From the NCBI GenBank assembly GCA_951799405.1, contig OX637354.1, positions 1,798,001-1,862,000 of the forward strand: a DNA stretch of 64,000 nt, given 5' to 3'. Positions 19,811 to 32,600 of this stretch are shown in pieces. The notes beneath the pieces are model-generated. The model was not told the origin of the DNA, did not search any database, and saw only the letters and a list, made by a program, of their open reading frames with translations. Each line of letters starts with the position of its first letter. The stretch's first letter is position 1. Source of the stretch: Agapetus fuscipes. Its lineage: Eukaryota > Arthropoda > Insecta > Trichoptera > Glossosomatidae. Made by a program: the position numbers and the translations under genes.

Positions 19811-20040
19811 CAGTGGCGAAGGGTGCCATACAAGCCGATTCCCATCGGTTTCCCGTTTAAAATGAGGCAAAAATGATAATAAAGTAGACTGCATGGTTTC
19901 AATGGGGAAAAAATACGTATTGTTTCCTTGGTTTTAAATGTATTTTTTTACTTTGTGCCTATATTTTTTAACTACTTTGTTGCATCATTTTAAAAAGGGA
20001 AACCGATGGGAACCGGCTTATGTGGCACCCTTCGCCACTG
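19811..20040. mobile_element. hAT-type MITE (CAGTGGCG ends)
   Basis: Termini CAGTGGCGAAGGGTGCC and GGCACCCTTCGCCACTG are inverted, with further arm pairing over about 44 bases. CAGTGGCG is a usual hAT end. I do not see a matching 8-bp flank, so the duplication has been lost or the boundary is off by a few bases. Confidence 0.65.
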
Positions 20041-20157
20041 TTTTGTAATTATTTCTTTAGAATTCATTTAAATAAGAAACAATGATACATTTCTTGTTAC
20101 TGTTAATACCTGTTTCTGGCCAACCGAAAATAGATTTATAATTCATTAAAAACTCCT

Positions 20158-20480
20158 TGATGTCGGTGTTATGGCCGAGGGTGTCAAGTCACTATTCTTG
20201 GCTAGCATATTTGGAACAGAATAAAGTTGGTTCCAATCACACCTGGTCCATTGATCGTAACTTCGACCCTGGTTCAACAGATGCCATAGCATGCAAACGA
20301 GCTTCAGCTTTCACATGAAGACAACTGGCCAGGCAATTTAGGTTGGTGAATAGCATTACTCTTTAAAACTTAAAAAAAACGAGCTTTGTATAGTGTTTAA
20401 GTCGGTGTTATGGCTGAGGTAGTCAAGTCGCTATTCTTGACTAGCGTATTTGGAATGGAAAAAGTGGGCTGTCGGTTGTA
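20158..20480 (+). mobile_element. SINE family 3 (tRNA-Leu/Ser-like head), two copies
   Basis: Head GTCGGTGTTATGGCCGAGG then GTCAAGTC resembles the A-box region of class II tRNAs (TGGCCGAG). The body ends AACTTCGACCCTGGTTCAAC followed by GTTGGTGAATAGC. The second copy, from 20399, is truncated and abuts the transporter terminal exon. Minus copies lie at 25480-25680 and 56270-56455. Confidence 0.55.
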
Positions 20481-20552
20481 TAGGTGTGGAGATCACTCGT
20501 CGTGCACGCTAACCAGCTGCTGCAGGTGCTCGTCGCTGTCGCTGCCCAGCTG

Positions 20553-20689
20553 TCACCTGGCTATGTAGACGGTGTCCAGGCGGGGCAGGCCGGGCGGGGG
20601 GCGCGTGCCCAGCAGGGGAGGGGGACGGCCGCGCCTGCGCAGGCCCGAGGACAGCGACGACGTGGAGCGACGACCGTACATCAGGAGAC
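20553..20689 (-). CDS. Transporter terminal exon (C-terminal tail)
   Basis: The acceptor is GTGTTCAG. It completes a Gly codon and encodes LLMYGRRSTSSL, which aligns with the end of the last membrane helix, then an Arg/Pro-rich tail ending LDTVYIAR and TGA at 20553-20555. The frame stays open past the TGA for 19 more codons to 20493, with a plausible acidic sequence (see findings). The annotated stop is the first one. Confidence 0.8.
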
Positions 20690-23600
20690 CTGAACACAAT
20701 GCATCATTTAGTTAGCAAGATGTACGTTACATTTCATAGATTCATTTTATTACATTGTTATGATTTTAGTTGGGTTCTTAAACTGCAATTTATTTTTCAT
20801 GATTTATTTTACACAATGTTGGTTTACAATGTACTGATTTCTAGCTCTTGCTTATGGACTTCACGGCTCAATGTTGAATGGACTCTGGTCTTTTACACAA
20901 TTACGGTCCAAATATATAGCGTCTAATCGGACGCCTCTTCGCTCCCCCAGTTCTTGTTTGCCGTATAGACCAATTCTGTCAAACGTGACTTTTTAATGCA
21001 GTTGTCTTAAGAATCAAATTCTACACAATCTGAGCTGAGAAAAAACGTAAAACTCGATAATGTGAGAGTTGTTTAAATATTTTTTCAATCAATTTCCTGT
21101 TTTCATCAGACACATTGGTCCAGTACACATGCAAACATTGCTCATGTAAAATTAGCTGAATGGTCTATACGGCAAACAAGAACTAAGGCAGCGTCTTGTA
21201 TATATTCCAGACCCTTCTACAGTGAACCACACACTTCTGTCTTGTTCCATATTATTCTAGTTACGCATACCAACAACTACGAGTACACGCACAAATAATA
21301 CACATTGCTCATGTGAAATTACCTCTGATGACATACGACAAAGAAACAACATAATAAGTAATTAATATGATGACTTATAAATAGGGACTGGAAAATAGTG
21401 GTGTTATTTTTTGGGAAATTCGCGTTTTTTTTTTTTTGGGAAATTCGCGTTATTTTTAATCGAAAACAGGGAAATTCGCGTTATTTTTCATGATAAACGG
21501 GGAGATTCGGTGTAATTTTTAGGGTTGATTTGATCAAATGAAGGTTCATTTAATTGCAAAACAAAAGATATTACTAATATTCACAATTTTTTTTATAAAC
21601 AAATGTACCTTAAGGGTGTATGATTTCATTTTAATATGAATTTATTTGCCCGTCACGACCACCTATTATCCAGTAGCCGCGAAAATGCATCAAATCCCGC
21701 GTTTAGCTTTGAGAGTTCGTCGGTAGGAGATCGTATTGTATCTGAACCATTTTGTGGTTTTTTTAGCAATAAAATAACATGAAAGCGAAAGCGAAGCGAA
21801 GTTATACATTAATTATTACAAACAAGCATTTATTTTATTTTATTTACATACAAATACAAAAAAAGGCATTCATTTTATTTGTAAACAAATTTACAACAAT
21901 TCACTTTCGTTCGTGTTAACAGATATATCCAAGTATATAAGTAAATAATTATTCACCCTGTACCGATTACTCAAAAATGCAAAGAAACTGGCATAAGGTC
22001 TCTAGAGAGCGTTTTACATTTCACAGAATTGGAATAAAACGCTACAATTCAGTTTACACTATAGTCACACAGAAGCACACACGTGTGTGCCCTGTATTTT
22101 TTACATTGCATATTTTATCAAAGTGTAGACTCCAGTGGTTGCAGACCTATACAAGTGTATTAAAATAAAATATGAAAAAAATAAATATATATTTCATTTT
22201 CATTGTTTATCTTGACTTATAGGTTGGTATGAGGCTCACCACCCAAACTTTAAAAAATGGTTTACTTTACCAATGTCACCCCTGTTTCAGGGAAGATCAG
22301 CAAAAGTTGCAGGGCTTTTGTTTATTTGTGGACTTGATTTTAATATGAAAATGCGCATGCACGATTTGTAAATGCGAACTTACAAGTGTATTTTTGTGAG
22401 CATGCACTTAATATGAACCTTAAATGTTAACATAGTTTTGCCACTTAGATGATAGATTATTCATTGTGATTATGTCACAATGACTCACTTGATAGAGTGC
22501 TTGCATTCCATGCCGAGAGCTGAGGTTCGTATCCCACGGAGGATGTCAGAAATGATTTCCCGTGTCGGTGTTTATTTCAACTCAATAATAAAATACCGGC
22601 AAGGTTTCTCAACCTTAACAATAAATGAGAACCAGCCCCCTCGGGAGCTGGGACACCCCCGCTTCAACTGAAATGGTTGGCGTAAGGCCGGCTTCCTTAC
22701 CTATAAAAATACAACTTTCATTTTTCTTTTCATCTTCGTCTCCTAAATGTTATTAAAGTTAAAAAAAGGTTTCATAGTACTGCGTAGCCAAGGAATGTTT
22801 GTTGAGGCCGTGACTGCGTATGTGTTCAGTAAATATGCCAGTGTGTGTGTGCTCATGGACTTCACCCTGTGCGACGGAAGACAACGCATCCAAGTGCTAT
22901 ATATGCCTGTATAGTATATTCTTTTATACCATTGGATGTGTACATTGAAATAGCAACATGAAGTTTTTTTTCTAATAATTCAACTAAGTGATGGAATATA
23001 TTCTAAGCATAAAAGCAGCACAAAAAATATACCATTTATATTTTCAAATTTGCTCTTCGCTGGGTTGAAAAATTCATAAAACTTTTACCAATGACCGGTC
23101 ACGAAATTTCCATCCGGCCTTACAGCAACTGGGTCTTGCTTGAGAATTGGCGCTTTGTAGCGACGACGATCAAGCTCGTAAAAAGGTCGATAGCTCAATT
23201 TGTAGAATGCTTGCATTCCATGCCGAGAGCAAGGGTTCGATCTCAAAGGTTGACTCAGCCTTCACAAGAAATGAGAACCAGCCCCCACGGGAGCTGGAAA
23301 ACCCCCACTTCAACTCAAAGTGGTTGGTGTGAGGACGGCCCCCTTACCTGTAAAAAAAAATAGGTCCCGAAGCGCCACATGCGACTCCTTCGGGGATAAC
23401 GAAGGCAAGAAGTTACACTACATGTGTAGCTTAGTTGCGTTTTTATATAATTACCCACTGATATAATATAAGGGTGTCAGAAATGATTTCCGGTTCGATG
23501 TTTATTTCTAACCCAAAATAAAATACCAGGAAGGTGTACTCAGCCTTCACAAGAAATAAGTACCAGTCCCCACGGGAGCTGGAATGCCTTCGCATCAACG

Positions 23601-26600
23601 AAGTGGTTGGCGTAAGGCCGGCCCTCTTACCTATAAAATAAATAGGTTCCCTCGCCACATGCGAAGCCCTTCGGGGATAACGCGGCAAGAAATTATTATT
23701 TATTTAACACCTCAAGGGCCCTCCTAATCATGAATGAGATATTTTAAAAAGGTGCCGTTTCAGTGCTCCCTTAAAAATGCCAACAGATTCCGAAACCCTC
23801 ACTCCGGGTGGCAGTCTGTTCTACTCCATCGGCCCCGAAAACCGGAAAGCGCGATCCTCAAAATTAGTGCGTATTTGACGGCGAGGCTGCATCAATCTAA
23901 CAGCTTGACACCCCGCTGACCTAAGTGTCCGCCCCCTCACACTCACTTCAACGGGGGAAATATGTCTGCCAGATATGATGGAGCCAAACCATTTAGGACT
24001 TTAAATACCATCAAACACACACGGAACCCTCTCAGGGAAACGAAGCCAATGTAGTTCTTTCAACAGCGAAGTGATGTGAGAGAATTTGGACATCCCGAAG
24101 ATCAGTCTTGCGGCCGCATTCAAAACAGACTGAAATCTGTTCAGTTCAGCATTAACCACTAGACTAAATTACCGGCCTGAAAATTTCAAATTGCTCTACG
24201 CTAGGTTCAAAAAATGATTTCAATTCAACAAAAAAGGCCAGCCAGCAGAATTCTTTCCAGCTAAATCATTGAGCTAAATGAATTTCACTTTGAAATTCAA
24301 ATAAACTTTCATATTATTCATGTAATGGAAAAAAACTTATCAGAATACTATAAAGTCGTGTGCAGCTCTCCGTACAATTCATTTCATCTGATTGAATGAG
24401 CTTTCGCCATTTCGTTAAACTTTGCAAACTGTTTTTATGTACGTACGTATTATACCACCATAGCGTTTATGTATATACTCCACACACAATATAAGAGAGG
24501 GCTGACTCGAGCATCTTCGGCAATATACGATGATACACGAGTGTACCCGAAGTATGAAATGTAGCAAATACAGCGCAACCAAAAAATGTATGGAATCTTG
24601 AACAGCAACTCTATCAGCAGTTCATCTACCGACCGCAGGTGACGCTAGCGACCGGGTCAGTTTTTGTATGGAAATCTTTATTTTTCCAGGATAAATAGAA
24701 ATCGGGGGAGAAAAAATAAAACAAGTATTGCATTACAAACATAAAAAATATCACTTCAAATCCTAAAAAGAAAATATACCTTTCAATTGCAAATTTACCT
24801 ACACGATCGTATGCAAAATTTGAGTACTTTTTAAATAGCTGTAAAAAATCAATGAAAAGTATAAAAAAATAATTTTCATCTAGAAAAAATAAAACTAATC
24901 AAAATAAATGTTTTGAAATAAAAAAAAGTTAGGAATTATTCATAACAACAGTGGAAATCTCCATTTAAGGTATCTCCGTAAATAAAATTATTTTGAATTG
25001 GCATTTTATGGGAAAAAATACCTAATTTTATGTGTTAATTTAATCTGGAAAAAAAATGCTACCTTACAATTAAAAATATGGGCTATTTTGGTCATCAAAG
25101 TTGGGCGCGCTGACCTCTCAATCACCCTTACGAGTAGGTACCTAACTTACAAAAAGCCATTGATTGAAAAAAGTATTAATATTTCAATGACACTCCGAAT
25201 ACCCTGCAATATTCTTTTAAAATATTTAATTTTTGTGCATTTAGTCTCTAGATTAAGGTTATCCAATTTTTCAAGGGATGTTGGCTTTTATGAAAGCCTC
25301 AAGTTGTGCTCTTGGCTAATCCAGCAACAGCTTCACTCCTTGAAGTATTTTCCTTCATTGATGTCACAATTCAAGTCTGCTTGGATGATCCAGGACAGTT
25401 CTGCTTATCATTATTTTTTTTTAATAAAATAGGTTTGTGGATAGGAATGCAATTCACCATCCTACTCTGCCTGGCCAGAAACAGGTATTAAGATCATGAA
25501 TTAATAAATCATTATCTATATGAATTATTAATTTATAATTACCCAATAATATATGTTGAACCAGGGTCAAATTTATGGTCAAATGACCTAGGCGGGGATC
25601 GAACTCGCGTCTAGCGTTCTTGCGTGTTTCAACGTTGAAAGATCAGCCCACTTGCCCCCCTCGGCTATAACACCGACCAATTTTCCTGTGCTTTGCACTT
25701 TGCAAAGGGTTTTCGCAGGAATATTTTCTTTCCCACAAGATCGTTGCGTTGTAAAAGCGACACATGACAACGTTCTCGCACAATTTCTACCAAAAGTACG
25801 AAAATTCGCGATATTTGCGTAAAACCTCAAATTTCGCGTTATTCGCGTAAAAACATCAAAATTCGCGAATAAATTCGTTTTATCGCGATCGCGAAATTTT
25901 CCAGTCCCTACTTATAAATGAAAAAAAACAAACAACGATGACAATAAAATTACATAAGACAAACAAGCACTAACGGGTTATTATTGTGCTGAGAGTGTTG
26001 GTCTCTCCATGGGGCTTCTATAAAAATAATCTATAATCTAAGCTGCAAGGATATATTCATTTAAAGCTCTCAAATGAATGCCCACAAACAAACACCTGTA
26101 GTTCGCGCTTACAAATGCTGAATGTGTTCTTACAAATAAAATCCAAAACTCAAATGAACATAAGCCCTACAACTTTTTCCGACCTTCCCTGACACAGGGG
26201 TGACATTGGCAAAGTGAACCATTTTTTACAGTATGGGTGGTCAGCCTCATACCAGCCTATAAGTCAAGGAAGGGCTTGAATTGTCCATTTTAATTATGTG
26301 ACCAGCCCACTGCCCTACTTTGATGGAACTGATCACACGGGGCTCTCTGCAGATATCAGAGTAGATGTACCTGCTCCAGTGAAGAGGAGGATGGCGGGCC
26401 AGGCGTCGGCCAGCAGAGGCACTCCCAGCAGGGCTCCCAGGGCGCAGCCCAGCACACAGCGCAGCACAGAGGGGGTGGAGGGGCGCGCAGGCTGCCACCA
26501 GCAGCATAGGCCTCCTGCCACCACCACTGGGGACAGACAACACTCATTACATGGGAGTCAAAGATGAAGAGGGAGATTGTATCTGCTGATGGCTATATTG

Positions 26601-29600
26601 AGCACATTTTTTAAAGCCTAGGTAAAGCGCCATCTGGTAATTTAGAACTTTTTTCTCGGTGAGTAAACACGAGTCTTGCATGAAACTGCCATCCTTAGCA
26701 ACCAAAAACAACATGTGTTATTCTTAACTGAAGATGATTGAGAGATCGAAAATGTTTGTATTTATTTATTAATTAAAATAAAATGAATAATATTGTGAAA
26801 ATATAACAGTGTTTCATTAGAATTTGTATAAAGTTTAGTAGAAATCAATATTTGTTTGCATTTTCCCTAGCAACCTGGACGGGTGACGACACAATTTTGT
26901 ATATTTTAATGTATGTGTGGATCTGATTCACAAAATACAAAAGAATGTGCGGTAACAAACTTATACTGACAATAATTAAGTACCAAATCCTTATCAGGAA
27001 CTGCAGCATCTATTGCTATCTACACCACTGCGCTCTGCCCTCACTGCTGTCAACAAGGTCATAGTGCCCAAAAGAGCGAACACATCAAATTTTGCAGACA
27101 GGAGCTTTGCGGTGGCCGGGCCGGTTGCCTGGAACAATTTGCCCATCGGTGTTCGCGCGAACCAGCCTACCACCACCTTCAGAAAGGGACTGAAGACACA
27201 CTTTTCTCCAGAAGCCATGGTGCCCTTGAGATGGTCCTGGACCATTAAATGGCGCCACAGGAAAGAAATCATCCATCATCATCATCATCATCATTGACAC
27301 AAAATGACGTTTTTATCAAAATAAAAATGGCATTTCGTCCCCTAGTTCTTGTTTGTTTTATGTCCATCAAAGGTAATTTCACATGTGCAATTTCAATGTT
27401 TGTATGTGTACTGGACCAATGTGTCTTATGAAAACTGGAAATTGATTTTTAAAATATTTAAAACAACTCTCACATTATCGTGTTTTACGTTTATTTCTTA
27501 GCTCAGATTCTGTAGAATGTGATTGTAAAGACAATTTCATTGAAAGGTCATCTTTGAATCAAATGGTCGATGGAGCCAAACAAGCACTGGGGGGACGATT
27601 AGGTACAGAAGTGTTTACCTGGAAGAGCCACGAACACGACGATGGGCTGCGAGGTGGCGGCTCCCGTGGCCATGACAAAGCTGAATGTCACCACGATGAT
27701 GGTCCCGGCCGTGGCCCTCTTGCCTGACGCTGCAGTGGGCACGCCACATGTCAGACCACCGTTGGTCTCTGGTGTGGAGGAGACCACCTACAAAAATAAT
27801 AATATTAGGATGATTTATTTGGTGAGCGCTGTTTTTGTGTGAATCACACCTCAAGAGCTTGGTCGTCGCTGTAGAAAGTGCCAATTTTCAAGCAAGACCC
27901 AGTTGCTGTAAGGCTAGAACATCAAAACAAATACAGAATACAAAATTCTAATTTAAAACCCTAGCCCTAGCCGCCAACATTACAGATCAACCACCGTTTC
28001 TTTCTGTCCTTACATATTACTTTCATTTCATCCAGAGTCATTACCTTCTTCCTACAAGGTCTTCTTTTATTATGAGTCTGGATATTCCATTCATTCGCTA
28101 TTTCAGAAATTTTGTCCATCCATACCCTTTTTCGGTCTTCCTCTACCACGACATCCATCTATTCTTGCAACATATAGGTAAGTACTTTCTTCTTCAGTCT
28201 TTCATCATTCATTCTCTCCATATGTCCAAACTATCTTAACAAACTCCTTTCACTCCGTTTTTTCCCATTTATACTTCTTAAAAAGTCCATTTCAACAGTA
28301 TGGACTCTACTAATTTCACTATCATTCACCGTCCAGGATTCACTTCCAAACATCAAGGTGGATTGCAAGATATCAATATATTTTTCTCATTAGCCCATCC
28401 CTATGAGGACATATTCACATTATATAATATACTAGCAGACCAAACCGCGCTCTCGCACGGTTGGCTGCTAGGCCCTACGGGCAGTTTGAAGTCCGGCTTC
28501 GCCAGCACACTTTACCCCTGCTCTGATTTTTAAAAGATCCATGAGAACTGACCAACAACAACAACAAAAAGTGGACAGTTTTACGGTAGAATCCCAGGCC
28601 TGATTGTGCTATTTTCTATTGTTGTGCAGGTGCTGAAGTCTTTATCCTGCTTTTTATTTCTGCTCTTTATTTTTCTGGTGATGGTTTATAATGATGCTCG
28701 ACACGATCATTATCAATTAAGTGTATAACTTGTCTTTTCTGCTCTTTTTCGTTTTGCTGGTAATAGTATCTTAAGCGTACCTGTGTTGCTTGCAATTGTC
28801 TTATAGTGGCATGAAACATGACTGCGTTTGCCATACGGCATTGTTTTGTTGGTACTGGTGCTTTTGTTTTTAGATAGTTCCAGCTGCTCTTATTGTCATG
28901 AAATGCCTTCAAACTGCTCGTCCTGCTCTGAATTATCTTTTGACATCTTTAAACTGCTTGTGATACTTTTCACGATATTTTAGTGTCTGATACTGCTTGG
29001 TACCTGAATCTAATCTAATCTAATCTAATCTAAGCTGCAAAGATATATATCATTTAAGTTTTATATTAAATGCATTCCCACAAGCAGATATGTATAATTT
29101 CGCGCTAACACATGCCGCATGTGGACCTACAATATAAAAACCCAATCTCAAATGAACATAAGCCTTGCAACTCTTGCCGTCCTTCCCTGAAACAGAGGTG
29201 ACATTGGCAAAGTGAACCAATTTTTACATTATGGGTGGTCAGCCGCATAACAACCTATAAGTCAAGGAACCTGAAGATACCTTAAAATGCCTAAACTCAC
29301 AATCTACAAAAAATCTAAGTATGGGAAAACGTTCGACCCATCGACAGAACTCTAAGAAAAAAATGACTTTTGAAAATTAAAAAAAAAAAAACTTTTTAAC
29401 TTTTTTCATTTTTATATATAAGACACTTTGTATGAAATTTTACTTTTTAAATATTTGTTCAAAGAAATTTGCCGTAGAAAAAAAGTTTCTTCCAACATTT
29501 ATGGGGTTTACTAAAATGCATTTTAAATTCGAGTATGAGGCCTAGACATTCAAAATGGCCGCCTGCAGAGCAATATATTTTTTTAGTTTGTATGACGGGT

Positions 29601-32600
29601 ATGCAAAATATACACTTGGTGTAATTGTCTGATTACATATCTTTACATTTTGAAAAATTAGAATTGTAAATGTATCATCAAAATAGTTGATTTTTTTACT
29701 TATAAATTTGACTTTTTGGTGAAAATCAGGTTTTTCAAAATTTTGTTGGAAAAAAATTGTCATTGAAAAAAGTTTTCTTTCAAAAAATGTTAGCATTAGC
29801 TAAACAAACTCAATTATTGAAAATAAACTTTCATAATTTTAAAATGGACGCCAGCAGACCTCTGAATATTAGAGAAACCAAAAAAAATGTATGGCAGCTA
29901 CTCTTAATCCTTCATGTATTTCGTTGTTCTTTTAAAAATATTGAAGTCTGTTTATGTTTAGATAGCATGCCTAATTTCAATGTTCCAACTTTATGCATGC
30001 GCCCGTTGTGCCACCTGAAAGTTATTATTTTTTATTTTTTTCTATGTAGGTATTTACAAATTTAGTTTGAAGAATTTACTTTTTGCGAAAAAGTTTCTTC
30101 CAAAAGTTGTTAAAATTACTAAGAGACATGACTGTTTCGAACATCAAGCCTGTAAATTCAAAATGGCCGCCAGCGGCAAGATTTCAATTTTCAGTCTGTA
30201 TCGCAGGTATACGAAATATGCACGTGACGTCATCCGGACCCTGACAGTTGTTTAAGTTTGAGCATTTTATGGGGGTATGCAAAATAACAGCATCGTGCTG
30301 CGAACGGTCTGGGCGCCTATAGTGGTACAAATATACAAACAAACGGACAAACAAACGGACAAACAAACGGACAAACAAACAAACACCAAAAATTCTGGAT
30401 ATGAGGTTAAGTCCAGTCCGTCAATAGAAACACTTGTTGGAAAAACATTTTTGCAAATTCGAAAAAAACAGACGCAAATACCCTCTCCTTTTTTATATAT
30501 AAGATATATATTTGAGGATAATTTATTTAATTTAATTAATAAATGACAAAAGAGCGCCGTTTTTGTGTGTGTCACACCTCAAGGGCCCTCTCACATTGTG
30601 AGAGAGAACAGTTTACCGTGATCTTGTCCTTGTACTCCTTGACGACAGCGTCTATATCGGTGGAGGAGTCTCCCTCCGTGCTGGAGGGCTGCTGATGCTG
30701 CTCCTCCGCCCCCGAGGGCTCCGAGTGGTCAGACTCTGGCGCGGCTGAGCGGGGAGAGGCGTATTCGTCCAGCAGCAGGCATTCCCGCTCCTCTGTCACA
30801 CACGACACCTCTGGAAATCATTCAATAATATCATTGTACAAGAGTGGTATCAAAATGAAGATATTGAAAGGTGAATGGTTTGTGTACTGACATTGTGAAG
30901 ATTAATTTTAAATTTACCGCCCTATGCATATGAATGTACGCGATACGCTGCAGCGTCAGGTAAGAGGGCCACGGCCAGCACCATCAGTGTGGTGGCATTC
31001 AGCTTTGTCATGGCCACAGGGGCCGCCACCTCGCAGCCCATCGTCATATTTGTGTCTCTTCCAGGTGAACACTTCTGTACCTAAGGGGCCGTCCATAAAT
31101 TACGTCATCGATTTTCGACCCCCCCCCCTTACAATCATCCTATAGTCATTATCTAATGACTTCCCCCCCCTCTTGCTGTAATAACGGATGAGCTTAATAA
31201 TTAATAATGTTATATTACTTACATAATATTTTGTATATTTTGTAGAAATTGGTATTTACAAAAACGACGTCACTTTTGGTACTCGTACATCATTTGCCAT
31301 CATCCGCAGACCAGACTCCCCCCCCTTAATGCGAATGACGTAATATATGGACAGCCCCTAATGCCATTTTTTATCATAACATGAAAATAGATGCTGCCGC
31401 TTGTAATAAGGATTTTTCCTTCCTTGGTAGTTATTTATTGGCGTATAAGCTTGTTACCGCACATTCTTTTGCAGTTTGTGAATAAGGTCCACATGCAAAT
31501 TGACACAAAATTGTGTAGTCACCCAACCGGGTCTAATCTTATCTCATCTAAGTTGCAAAAATATGTAACATTGCAGATTAAAGAGGTATGGTGTGAACAA
31601 AGCACTTTTGGATGCGATATGCCCCATCTATCTAAATAGCAGGGCGTGTGTCAGGGTGGATGGAGAATACAGCGAGTACTTTAATCGCTCCCCTAGTTCT
31701 TGTTTACCGTATACGCCAATCTTGTCAGATATGACTTTTTCATGCAGTTGTCTTATGAATCAAATTCTACACAATCTGAGCCAAGAAAAACCGTAAAACT
31801 CGATAATGTGAGAGTTCTTTTAAATATTTTTGAAATAAATTTCTTGTTTTTATAAGACACATTGGTCCAGTACACATGTAAACATTGCTCATGTAAATTT
31901 TTCTCAATGGCGTATACGGTAAACAAGAACTAAGGCAGCGTAATGTGTACAAGGGTGTGAGATAGGGTTGCATAATAAGGTGGATCGAAATCGTTTTTTT
32001 GGGAATTTCGATTTCGCGTTATTGATAAAAGCTGCTCTATATCAATACAAACAATAAATTGTACTACCATTAGGTCGAAATATTTGATCTTATACTGCCC
32101 CAAAGACTCGAAAAGTTAATAAAAATCATAAAAACTGCCATATACTTAACTTTTTTTTTTGCTTATTAAGAAAAAAAAAATTGAAATATAATGAAGTTCA
32201 AATTTAAGCACAAAGCATGATTCTCTATAAATGATAGAAAAAAGACCCTTTTATGGCAAAAAAAATGAAAAAATGGCAATCAACAGAAGTCTAGAAAAAA
32301 GTGATTTTAAGAGAATTGGTAATCTTTCTTTAAATCGAAAAAAGGCATTATTTGTCGTGATTCCAGGTTTGTTTTAATGAATCCATCTCTTTTGATAAGA
32401 CCGCATACAGCAGCTGAAGTTTCTGTTACAATTTTTACTAATTTTTCAGTGGCTAACGTGTAGCAAGGAAAATGGAAATGGCTTGAGATTAGTTCGTCAA
32501 CACGCAGTGGATTTTCTGAACAACGTGATGTTAATTCACCGTTCATAAATTTTGTAACAGGGGGCTTGGTGACATAATTTTCGTGCCAGTTTATAAGGTT

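Noticed and set aside
20484..20697. Separate small gene on either strand at the transporter's last exon
   Set aside because: The GC-rich exon opens several frames; only the minus frame in phase with the upstream exons is kept.
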